This document shows positions 17,101-23,814 of a DNA stretch of 64,000 nt, in pieces. Source of the DNA: SIG672 sp045580325 (GTDB lineage: Bacteria > Bacillota > Clostridia > Oscillospirales > CAG-272); the NCBI GenBank assembly GCA_045580325.1, contig JAZNNR010000017.1, forward strand, positions 1 to 64,000, in the 5' to 3' direction. A program made the translations under genes and the position numbers. Each line of letters starts with the position of its first letter. Within the stretch, counting starts at the first letter, position 1. A model generated the notes under the pieces. The model made no database searches. It was not told where the DNA came from and saw nothing but the letters and a program-made list of their open reading frames with translations.

Positions 17101-18003
17101 TTAAAGTGAGGATATTCCGCAGCCCATAGCAATAAGCACTATTGACAGAACACCTGAGAGAAATCCTATTATTTTTCCGTTATTTTTAAGCTTTCCGAAG
17201 ACAGCACAGGCTCCTGCCACAGCAGGTATAGCGATACCGAGGAAGATCACTGAGAGTCCCGTAACCTGAACAGCTCCCATAGAATTTCCCAAAAGCTCGG
17301 ACGCTGTCGCCGAAACGTTTGTCATAGCCATTACGAATGACACCTCGAAAAGTCTTATGACAAGCGCAAGAGAAAGACTGTCGCTCGCTTTTCGTACCGC
17401 AAAAGAGGCAACAGACATAACAAACACAGTCGCAAGCGCGTAAATATCAAGGCGAAGAAGCGATGCCATAATCGACATCAGGAGTGCTCTGACAAGCACA
17501 TTTTTTATACCCTTGAAGCGCGAGTATATATACCCGTCAAAAAGAAGATTTTCAAACACCGCAAGGAGTACCACAAGTAAAATAACAACGAACGTGCCGC
17601 CTTTTTCACCTACCACCGAATATATATTGAACGAAGTTACCGCAAGGTTCGGTGCTATCAGATGGGAAAAAAGTATGAGCGGCATCGAGATCATAAAAGC
17701 TGCCGCAAGAGTAAGCGCACAGCCTACTATCTCGCTTTTTTTCGGAGAGGTAAATTTACAAACCGACGAAAACTTAAGTCCCGTTATCTTTGTAAGCACT
17801 ACCACAGCGCCTATCGACAGAGCCGCCGCAATATATAGCGCCCAAATACCGATGTAGTCTGTTCCCCATACGTATGCAAGTGCAAAAAGAACGAGAGATA
17901 TTATATACGCGGTCATACCGTCAAGTATTTTAAGCTTACTCAGCTCTTTTTTCTCTAATTCACTTTTTTGTGTATCAGCTATCTCTTTTTTCTTTTTCGC
18001 CAT
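17101..18003 (-). CDS. CPBP-like membrane protein with degenerate protease motifs
   Basis: The 300-residue protein has a basic N-terminus (MAKKKK) and about eight membrane segments. The central tract FENLLFDGYIYSR (150-162) aligns with the EExxFRGxLxxR motif of CPBP (CaaX/Abi-type) intramembrane proteases. The second Glu is Asn152, the Arg is Asp156, and the helix that normally carries the catalytic His reads MASLLRLD (179-186) with no His. It is therefore probably a catalytically dead member; a scaffold or regulatory role is inferred. ATG 18003 is preceded by AAAGGT at a long spacing; a TTG eight codons upstream is an alternative. Confidence 0.7.
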   Translation of the reverse strand: MAKKKKEIADTQKSELEKKELSKLKILDGMTAYIISLVLFALAYVWGTDYIGIWALYIAAALSIGAVVVLTKITGLKFSSVCKFTSPKKSEIVGCALTLAAAFMISMPLILFSHLIAPNLAVTSFNIYSVVGEKGGTFVVILLVVLLAVFENLLFDGYIYSRFKGIKNVLVRALLMSIMASLLRLDIYALATVFVMSVASFAVRKASDSLSLALVIRLFEVSFVMAMTNVSATASELLGNSMGAVQVTGLSVIFLGIAIPAVAGACAVFGKLKNNGKIIGFLSGVLSIVLIAMGCGISSL

Positions 18004-18058
18004 TGTAAAACTGCGACCTTTCAGCAAAATTGTGAGGTATTACCTAATAATAAGTATA

Positions 18059-18084
18059 GGGGGTTACAGAAAAATGTAACCCCC
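18059..18084 (-). terminator. Hairpin terminator after rplA
   Basis: A perfect GGGGGTTACA (18059-18068) / TGTAACCCCC (18075-18084) stem lies 18 nt past the rplA stop. The downstream T content is modest (CTATACTTATTATT), so efficiency is uncertain. Confidence 0.65.
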
Positions 18085-18101
18085 TTTCAAACTTAATTAA
18101 A

Positions 18102-18797
18102 TTAACCGAGCTTGGAATAGTTAACCTTTACTCCGGGGCCCATTGTAGATGCAAGAACGCAACTCTTGATGTACTGACCCTTAGCTGCTGCGGGCTTAGC
18201 CTTGATGATCGCTCCGAGAAGAGTGTCGAAGTTTTCATTAAGCTTTTCAGCTCCGAAGGAAGCCTTACCGATAGGACAGTGGATAATGTTGGTCTTGTCA
18301 AGACGGTATTCGATCTTACCTGCCTTAGCTTCGCTTACTGCACGTGCAATATCCATTGTAACTGTACCGGACTTAGGGTTAGGCATAAGTCCCTTAGGAC
18401 CGAGCACACGACCGAGACGACCGATAGCACCCATCATATTGGGAGTTGTAACGATAACGTCAAACTCGAACCAGTTTTCTTTCTGGATCTTTTCAATGTA
18501 TTCGTCTGAACCTGCATAGTCAGCGCCTGCTGCCTTTGCCGTTTCTTCCATTTCAGGCTTAACGAGTGCGAGAACGCGAACTGTCTTACCTGTTCCGTGA
18601 GGAAGAACAACAGCGCCTCTAACCTGCTGGTCTGCGTGACGGGAGTCAACGCCGAGACGAACGTGAACTTCTATTGTTTCATCAAACTTAGCCTTAGCTG
18701 TCTGGCATACGAGATCAATAGCGTCTGCCTTGTCGTAAAGCTTAGCTCTTTCATACAGCTTTGCGCTGTCCTGATACTTTTTACCTTTTATAGCCAT
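18102..18797 (-). CDS. rplA: 50S ribosomal protein L1
   Basis: This 231-residue protein is standard bacterial L1, which binds 23S rRNA at the L1 stalk and its own mRNA. Signature tracts are present: RGAVVLPHGTGKTVRVLAL, GRVLGPKGLMPNPKSGTV and KTNIIHCPIGKASF. It is preceded by rplK at 17 nt in the classic rplK-rplA order. L1 usually represses this operon by binding a leader near rplK; I did not identify that structure with certainty. Confidence 0.98.
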   Translation of the reverse strand: MAIKGKKYQDSAKLYERAKLYDKADAIDLVCQTAKAKFDETIEVHVRLGVDSRHADQQVRGAVVLPHGTGKTVRVLALVKPEMEETAKAAGADYAGSDEYIEKIQKENWFEFDVIVTTPNMMGAIGRLGRVLGPKGLMPNPKSGTVTMDIARAVSEAKAGKIEYRLDKTNIIHCPIGKASFGAEKLNENFDTLLGAIIKAKPAAAKGQYIKSCVLASTMGPGVKVNYSKLG

Positions 18798-18814
18798 CGT
18801 ATATTTCCTCCTTC

Positions 18815-19240
18815 TCAGTCAACAACTACAACGCCCATGCTGCGCGCTGTTCCTGCTATCATGCTCATAGCAGCTTCTACCGATGCCGCGTTAAGGTCGG
18901 GCATCTTGAGCTCTGCGATCTCTCTGAGCTGTGCCTTGGTTATGTTGCCAACCTTTGTCTTGTTGGGAACGCCTGATCCCGATTCAAGACCTACAGCCTT
19001 CTTGATAAGAACTGCTGCGGGCGGAGTCTTTGTGATGAATGTGAAAGTACGGTCTGCATATACTGTAATAACTACAGGAATAATGAGACCTGCCTGTGCC
19101 TTTGTGCGCTCGTTGAATTCCTTTGTGAAGTTAGGAATAGAAACACTGTACTGACCGAGTGCGGGTCCAACGGGCGGACCGGGCATTGCCTTGCCGGCGG
19201 GAAGCTGAAGTTTAATGTAACCTGCTATTTTCTTTGCCAT
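18815..19240 (-). CDS. rplK: 50S ribosomal protein L11
   Basis: ATG 19240 behind GGAGGTG gives the canonical 141 residues beginning MAKKIAGYIKLQLPAGKAMP; an upstream in-frame extension lacks a ribosome site. L11 forms the GTPase-associated centre and is needed for RelA activation in many bacteria. The proline-rich N-terminal domain (GPPVGPALGQYSVSIPNF) and the rRNA-binding C-terminal domain (PDLNAASVEAAMSMIAGTAR) are intact. The 131-nt gap to nusG carries no gene. Confidence 0.98.
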   Translation of the reverse strand: MAKKIAGYIKLQLPAGKAMPGPPVGPALGQYSVSIPNFTKEFNERTKAQAGLIIPVVITVYADRTFTFITKTPPAAVLIKKAVGLESGSGVPNKTKVGNITKAQLREIAELKMPDLNAASVEAAMSMIAGTARSMGVVVVD

Positions 19241-19371
19241 AGTAATAACACCTCCGATGTGGTTATACGACGGAAGAATGAGAAAAAATTTTCTTCCTCC
19301 CACATTTTGCGCCACGAACTTTTTGTCCGACTCTGCGCTGCAAATTATTATTTTGTTTTTTAGCTTTTAAT

Positions 19372-19941
19372 TTAGAATGTTAAAAGCTCAAGAGAATCGG
19401 CATCTATTTCTGCTGCCGTTTCACGTCCGAACATATTAAGCATAACCATAATACGTGTTCTGTCGTCAGATATCGAGCTTACAGTTCCGATAAAGCCGCT
19501 GAATGAGCCGCCTGTTACCTTTACGCTGTCGCCTACGTTGTAAGGAAGCTCCTTAACGAAGTGAGCGCTTACGGTTTCAGACACTTCAATACCCATTGAA
19601 GCAACCTCTTCGTTTGAAAGGGGAACCGGTTTCGATCCGGGACCGACGAATCCTGTAACACCGTTTATGTTGCGTACGACGTGCCAAGTAAGATCTGTCA
19701 TTATCATTTTAACGAGAACGTAGCAAGGATATATCTTTACTTCGACTTCTTTTGTCGTTTCACCGTCGTTTTCAATTACCTTTTCAACAGGAATGCAAAT
19801 ATCTGTTATCATTTCCTGAAGTCCACGGTTTTCGACTATTTTTTCGAGATTGCTTTTTACCTTATTTTCATATCCCGAATACGTGTGGATGACATACCAT
19901 CTCATCTCACTGAGTTCATCAATATATCCGCTTTCTGCCAT
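19372..19941 (-). CDS. nusG: Transcription termination/antitermination factor NusG
   Basis: This 189-residue protein binds RNA polymerase and couples transcription to translation. The NGN domain (RWYVIHTYSGYENKVKSNLE) and C-terminal KOW domain (VGDSVKVTGGSFSGFIGTV) are both present. The start is uncertain: ATG 19941 (MAESGY) has AAAAGGG 17 nt upstream, while ATG 19905 would begin at the fold itself (MRWYV) with only AGTGAG. I prefer 19941. It lies 128 nt after secE in the conserved rpmG-secE-nusG order. Confidence 0.95.
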   Translation of the reverse strand: MAESGYIDELSEMRWYVIHTYSGYENKVKSNLEKIVENRGLQEMITDICIPVEKVIENDGETTKEVEVKIYPCYVLVKMIMTDLTWHVVRNINGVTGFVGPGSKPVPLSNEEVASMGIEVSETVSAHFVKELPYNVGDSVKVTGGSFSGFIGTVSSISDDRTRIMVMLNMFGRETAAEIDADSLELLTF

Positions 19942-20069
19942 AATGTATGATTCACTTACCCTTTTCTCCGACGTATTTTGTTTCCGAGCATACAATCACT
20001 GCGCTCGCGGCACGTCTTGCGCAGCGTCGGTCTGCACAGACGATCCTTATAGATTATCGGCTCTGCTTA

Positions 20070-20393
20070 TCAGAGAAGCTCGGGAATCTTAGACACAAGG
20101 TCTACTCCCTGACCGAGAAGCCAGTCTACTCCACCGATAATAGCGGCAATAACGACCATAGTTACGAGAACTGCAAGTGTTGACTGAACACTTACCTTTC
20201 CGCCGTACCATGTGATCTTTTTTCTCTCAGCTATTACGCTGCGGAAAAATCCTGCCGAATTTGCTTTCCTTGCCTTCTTTTCAGCCTTAACCTTAGCCTT
20301 TTCCGCTTTTTTGAGTTCTTTTTCTCTCTTGGCAGCGGCTGCCTTTTTTGACTTTTCGGCGGTTGCGGCGTCTTTTTTGTTCATGTCTGCCAT
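20070..20393 (-). CDS. secE: Preprotein translocase subunit SecE
   Basis: The 107-residue protein has an unusually long, Lys/Ala-rich N-terminal extension (about 45 residues of KKAAAAKREKELKKAEKAK-type sequence, likely helical). The SecE core RSVIAERKKITWYGGKVSVQ and one membrane span follow at about 70-92. It clamps the SecY channel in the plasma membrane. It sits 9 nt downstream of rpmG and upstream of nusG, as is typical. Confidence 0.95.
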   Translation of the reverse strand: MADMNKKDAATAEKSKKAAAAKREKELKKAEKAKVKAEKKARKANSAGFFRSVIAERKKITWYGGKVSVQSTLAVLVTMVVIAAIIGGVDWLLGQGVDLVSKIPELL

Positions 20394-20402
20394 AATAACC
20401 TC

Positions 20403-20552
20403 CTACTTAGATTCCTTATGCAAAGTGTGCTTTCTGCAGAAGCGGCAATACTTATTCATTTCGAGTCTGTCCGGGTCATTCTTCTTGTTCTTCATAGTAT
20501 TGTAGTTTCTCTGCTTGCATTCACTGCATACTAATGTGATTTTTACTCTCAA
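20403..20552 (-). CDS. rpmG: 50S ribosomal protein L33, zinc-binding form
   Basis: The 49-residue L33 starts at TTG 20552, 6 nt after a strong AGGAGGTG; the family begins (M)RVKITL, which fits only this codon. Cys pairs C9/C12 and C36/C39 make it the zinc-containing (C+) paralogue, the type usually complemented by a Cys-less form under zinc limitation. It is the first gene of the secE-nusG operon. A possible 17-codon leader ORF ends inside its Shine-Dalgarno site. Confidence 0.96.
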   Translation of the reverse strand: MRVKITLVCSECKQRNYNTMKNKKNDPDRLEMNKYCRFCRKHTLHKESK

Positions 20553-20563
20553 GTCGGCACCTC

Positions 20564-20617
20564 CTAATTGATTTTGAGCCCGCAAGCGCCGATCCGCTTA
20601 TCGACGTAAGAGCTCAT
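20564..20617 (-). CDS. Possible 17-residue leader peptide upstream of rpmG
   Basis: ATG 20615-20617 is preceded by GGGAGG at an ideal 8 nt. The frame reads MSSYVDKRIGACGLKIN and stops at TAG, whose AG overlaps the AGGAGG of rpmG. Nothing similar is known to me. The geometry (strong ribosome site, stop in the next Shine-Dalgarno site) fits a translated leader or a coupling uORF; chance is not excluded. Confidence 0.5.
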   Translation of the reverse strand: MSSYVDKRIGACGLKIN

Positions 20618-20722
20618 AGATTTTACCTCCCTCAAACGGAGCTTAATAGACCTCGCGTGTGCATCCCGGAAAAGCACAATTTTATGCGCAAAAAACCAAG
20701 CCCTCTCCGCAGAGGTACATCG

Positions 20723-20751
20723 AGTTTACCACATTTCGATCGATTTGTCAA
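20723..20751 (-). promoter_or_regulatory. Promoter of the rpmG-secE-nusG-rplK-rplA cluster
   Basis: TTGACA (20746-20751), 17 nt, TAAACT (20723-20728) on the minus strand, giving a leader of about 160 nt before rpmG. A CCTCTgcggAGAGG-type hairpin lies close to the expected start of the RNA. The 423-nt gap 20556-20978 otherwise holds the possible leader peptide and the divergent promoter. Confidence 0.75.
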
Positions 20752-20905
20752 GAGATTTTTTCGATTTTTTTATCTTTTTTGCAAATTTTGAGTGTTTTTC
20801 ACTTTATTTTCCTGTTTAACGCTCGGCAGTCGCGTTTATATACACCCACAGCTCAAAGTATCTTCAATTTTATTTAATATTTAATCAATATTTTTCAAAA
20901 TTCTG

Positions 20906-20934
20906 TTGACACGGCGGTTATAATATTATATAAT
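20906..20934 (+). promoter_or_regulatory. Perfect-consensus promoter of the 20979 gene and cdaA operon
   Basis: TTGACA (20906-20911), 17 nt, TATAAT (20929-20934), 45 nt before the start codon of the first gene of the rightward operon. Confidence 0.85.
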
Positions 20935-20978
20935 GTTATTTATAGAAGTATTGCAAATACGAGAGGAGATGATTTTTT

Positions 20979-21500
20979 ATGCCTTGGACGCTGATAATCC
21001 CGTCCGCTGTGCTTATGGTAGGCTGTCTGACCGTAGTCATTTTTTCAAAGCGCGAAAGCTACCGACTTTTACTGAAAAATACTGCCGAATCTGCAGAAAC
21101 TATAGCCGCCCTGACACGCAAGCACATAGATATATACGAGCGTCTTTACGGACTCATCTTCTTTTTTGCAAACGATCTCTCTGTTGAAAAGCAAAAATTT
21201 GCCGTTGAAGAGACCTGTAATATGCAGGAGCTTTTCGATCTTAATATCATTATCGACCTTGAAATATCCGTTCTTATGGAGAAGGCAAATTCAAGCGAAA
21301 AGCTATTCGCAGAGCGCTCGGTATCACTTAAAAATCTCACAGAGGAGCTTGAAGAATACGAAAAGAATTATGCTCCCGCGATAATGCTCTTTAACGAACG
21401 TGTAAGCGAGGTGCAGAAGAAAACGCGAAGCACTCTGTCAAAAAAGATTTTAAGCGGCGTAGGAATATGCTCGCACTCGCCTATCGTATTCCCTAACTAA
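20979..21500 (+). CDS. Membrane-anchored coiled-coil protein, LemA-like (uncertain)
   Basis: The 173-residue protein has one N-terminal membrane span (TLIIPSAVLMVGCLTVVIF) followed by long charged helices (LEISVLMEKANSSEKLFAER, LTEELEEYEKNYAP). The segment NYAPAIMLFNERV resembles the RYN-A--YN-- signature of LemA proteins, but the match is weak. GAGGAG lies upstream of the ATG. It is the first gene of a likely operon with cdaA, 30 nt ahead of it. Function is unknown. Confidence 0.6.
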   Translation: MPWTLIIPSAVLMVGCLTVVIFSKRESYRLLLKNTAESAETIAALTRKHIDIYERLYGLIFFFANDLSVEKQKFAVEETCNMQELFDLNIIIDLEISVLMEKANSSEKLFAERSVSLKNLTEELEEYEKNYAPAIMLFNERVSEVQKKTRSTLSKKILSGVGICSHSPIVFPN

Positions 21501-21530
21501 ACCACAAACCACGATAATCGGAGAACCAAT

Positions 21531-22376
21531 ATGAAAGAGTTTTTTAGTTCATATTTACAGATAATAAAAGCAATGGAAATAAAAGATTTCTTTGACATTG
21601 CCATAGTAACCGTGATTCTCTACGTCGCAATCGACTTTCTCAGGGAACGAAGAGCGGGAAAGCTTGCTGTCGGTGTAGGAATACTCGTCGTATTCCAGTT
21701 CATTTGCAATCTCTTTAACCTCACCGCAGTTACATTTCTTCTTGAAAATCTCTTCCAATTCGGATTTATCGCTCTTTTCATTGTCTTCCAGCCCGAGCTG
21801 AGAAGTGCTCTTGAAAAGGTGGGCGGAGAGCCTATGAAAGGTATCCGAAACATTACCGATGCGAGAAATCAGACTATGCTGACCGAAGCGATCAAAGAGA
21901 TATGCGACGCCGCTCTCAAGATGTCCGAGGATAAGACGGGTGCGCTTGTAGTCATAGAGCGTTCGACCAAGCTCGGTGAGCATATAAAGAGCGGAACGGT
22001 GATTGACGCAGAGCTTTCCGACTATGCTATCAGAAACATATTTTTCAAGGGAGCTCCCCTTCACGACGGCGCAGTTATTATAAGAGACGGACGTCTTTAC
22101 GCTGCAGGCTGCTTCCTTCCCCTTTCGCAGCGCGATGACATAGTAAAGGATCTCGGTTCAAGACACCGCGCGGCACTCGGCATCAGCGAAAACAGCGATG
22201 CACTTGTAATTATAGTAAGCGAGGAAACAGGCACTATCTCTACTGCACTCGAAGGAAATCTTAAGCGCGGATATGATTACGCTTCGCTTAAAAACGAGCT
22301 CAACCGCATACTTATTCATTCTTCTTCGGACGAAGGCACAAAAACCAAAACAAGAAAATCTTTACGTAACAGATAA
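21531..22376 (+). CDS. cdaA: Membrane diadenylate cyclase CdaA
   Basis: The 281-residue enzyme makes c-di-AMP from two ATP at the membrane. Three membrane helices occupy about 20-95, followed by the DisA_N cyclase domain. The catalytic DGA motif is at 179-181 (PLHDGAVII) and RHR at 211-213 (SRHRAALGISE), both intact. The last 25 residues are a basic tail. The regulator gene cdaR follows 41 nt downstream, the standard Firmicutes arrangement. The product probably controls potassium uptake and osmotic balance. Confidence 0.96.
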   Translation: MKEFFSSYLQIIKAMEIKDFFDIAIVTVILYVAIDFLRERRAGKLAVGVGILVVFQFICNLFNLTAVTFLLENLFQFGFIALFIVFQPELRSALEKVGGEPMKGIRNITDARNQTMLTEAIKEICDAALKMSEDKTGALVVIERSTKLGEHIKSGTVIDAELSDYAIRNIFFKGAPLHDGAVIIRDGRLYAAGCFLPLSQRDDIVKDLGSRHRAALGISENSDALVIIVSEETGTISTALEGNLKRGYDYASLKNELNRILIHSSSDEGTKTKTRKSLRNR

Positions 22377-22417
22377 AACTCGAATATCGTAAAAATCGAC
22401 GTTCGGAGGTGGCACAT

Positions 22418-23719
22418 TTGAAATTCTCAGTTAAATCTCATAAAAAAAGCAGGCGCTTGATACTCTGGTGCATTTCTTTCGTTCTTGCATTTGTCCTCTG
22501 GCTTTACGCCGCAGGCGCAAACGAAAAGGCGGTAGAGCAGTCATACGATCTTATTCCTATAACATATGACAGTACGTCCATAAAGCCATACAATCTCGTG
22601 GTTCAGTCTATAAGCATAGACAAGGTGAACGTTACCATTATGGGAAGCTCGAGAGATCTCAAAAACGTAAGCGTTTCGGATATTTCGGCAAAGGTTTCCC
22701 TTAGCTCTATAACAAAGCCGGGCGAATATAAACTCTCGGTTATGATAACGACTCCCGACAACACCACACTTACCTCACAGACTATCGAAACGGTAGTAGT
22801 AAAGGTCGACAGTCCGAGCGAAGAAAGTTTTCCTATAAGCTCGGATTCGATAGAGCTCGTCGGCTGGTCGCTCGACTCGGGCTGCTATTTCGGCACTCCC
22901 GGTGTAAACGCCACAAAGGTTACGGTGTACGGCCCTACACTTGAAATAGACACAATAGACAAAGTTAAGATAAGAACGGCAAATATCGGAAAAGCATCTG
23001 ACAAAATGATGGTCGCTGCCGAGGTAGTGCTTCTTGACAAATACGGAGACAAAATAAACAGTCCAAACCTGAACGTTACCATAAACGCAGACGTACTTAC
23101 GGTAAGGCTTTCAGTGTATATGAAGAAAACAGTGCCCTTAACGGTAAACTGTAAGCACGGATATTTCGGGGCTGAAAATATTTCTGTTTCTCCTTCCGAA
23201 GTGATAATAATAGGTTCTCCCGACGCGGTAAAGGCTGTATCTTCGATAAATCTTGCCGAGATCGATGAAACAAAAGAGCTTACCGACCGCACGTTCACGG
23301 CAGATATTTTAAAGCCTTCAGGAATTGACAAGATAACCACCGCAGAGGGCGAGGATATAACAAGTGCCGAGGTGAGCATAAAGGTTTCGGAGATCAAGGA
23401 GCTTACAGTTTCTCTTCTTCCCGAAAACATAATCGTATATTCTTCCGATTCCAAGGTCGCTTTGACGGGAGCAGAAATCACAGTACGCCTTTCAAGCAAG
23501 GCAGATGGGGATGTTTTCAGATACATCACCCCGTCGGATATAATAGCTTCGGTAAACGCATCTTCGTCAAATGAAGGAGATACCCTTCCCCTTGTACTCA
23601 CCGTTTCCGAAAAGTTCAGGGACTCTGTTTACATACTTGCGCTTGACTATACGGTAACGGTCGGAAAAGAGAAACAGTCAAGCACTCCGCTCGATAATCT
23701 CACAAACGAGCCTATATAA
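22418..23719 (+). CDS. cdaR: CdaR, YbbR-domain regulator of diadenylate cyclase
   Basis: TTG 22418 is chosen because GGAGG sits 8 nt upstream; an in-frame GTG at 22409 overlaps that site. The 433-residue product has a basic start, one membrane span (LILWCISFVLAFVLWLYAAG) and about four extracytoplasmic YbbR beta-domains, recognisable by repeats such as KVNVTIMGSSRDL, KVTVYGPTLEID and VIIIGSPDAVKAV. CdaR binds and modulates CdaA at the membrane. A terminator follows, so the cdaA-cdaR unit ends here. Confidence 0.93.
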   Translation: MKFSVKSHKKSRRLILWCISFVLAFVLWLYAAGANEKAVEQSYDLIPITYDSTSIKPYNLVVQSISIDKVNVTIMGSSRDLKNVSVSDISAKVSLSSITKPGEYKLSVMITTPDNTTLTSQTIETVVVKVDSPSEESFPISSDSIELVGWSLDSGCYFGTPGVNATKVTVYGPTLEIDTIDKVKIRTANIGKASDKMMVAAEVVLLDKYGDKINSPNLNVTINADVLTVRLSVYMKKTVPLTVNCKHGYFGAENISVSPSEVIIIGSPDAVKAVSSINLAEIDETKELTDRTFTADILKPSGIDKITTAEGEDITSAEVSIKVSEIKELTVSLLPENIIVYSSDSKVALTGAEITVRLSSKADGDVFRYITPSDIIASVNASSSNEGDTLPLVLTVSEKFRDSVYILALDYTVTVGKEKQSSTPLDNLTNEPI

Positions 23720-23736
23720 ATCAAATTCAGTTTCTT

Positions 23737-23774
23737 CAAAAGACGCCCGTAAATTCGGTATGGGCGTCTTTTAC
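23737..23774 (+). terminator. Terminator after cdaR
   Basis: AAAAGACGCCC (23737-23747) pairs with GGGCGTCTTTT (23762-23772). It separates the c-di-AMP genes from recJ. Confidence 0.85.
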
Positions 23775-23814
23775 AAATAGCAAACCTACCACCTATGTAC
23801 TACACGGAGGATAA

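Noticed and set aside
15747..17129. 460-codon open frame on the plus strand opposite pepD
   Set aside because: pepD on the minus strand has complete M20 metal motifs; the opposite frame has no family features and no promoter or ribosome site.
20585..20720. tRNA-Trp or other small RNA before rpmG
   Set aside because: Firmicutes sometimes have a tRNA near secE, but no cloverleaf, T-loop or CCA end could be found. The region is better explained as an operon leader with a short ORF.
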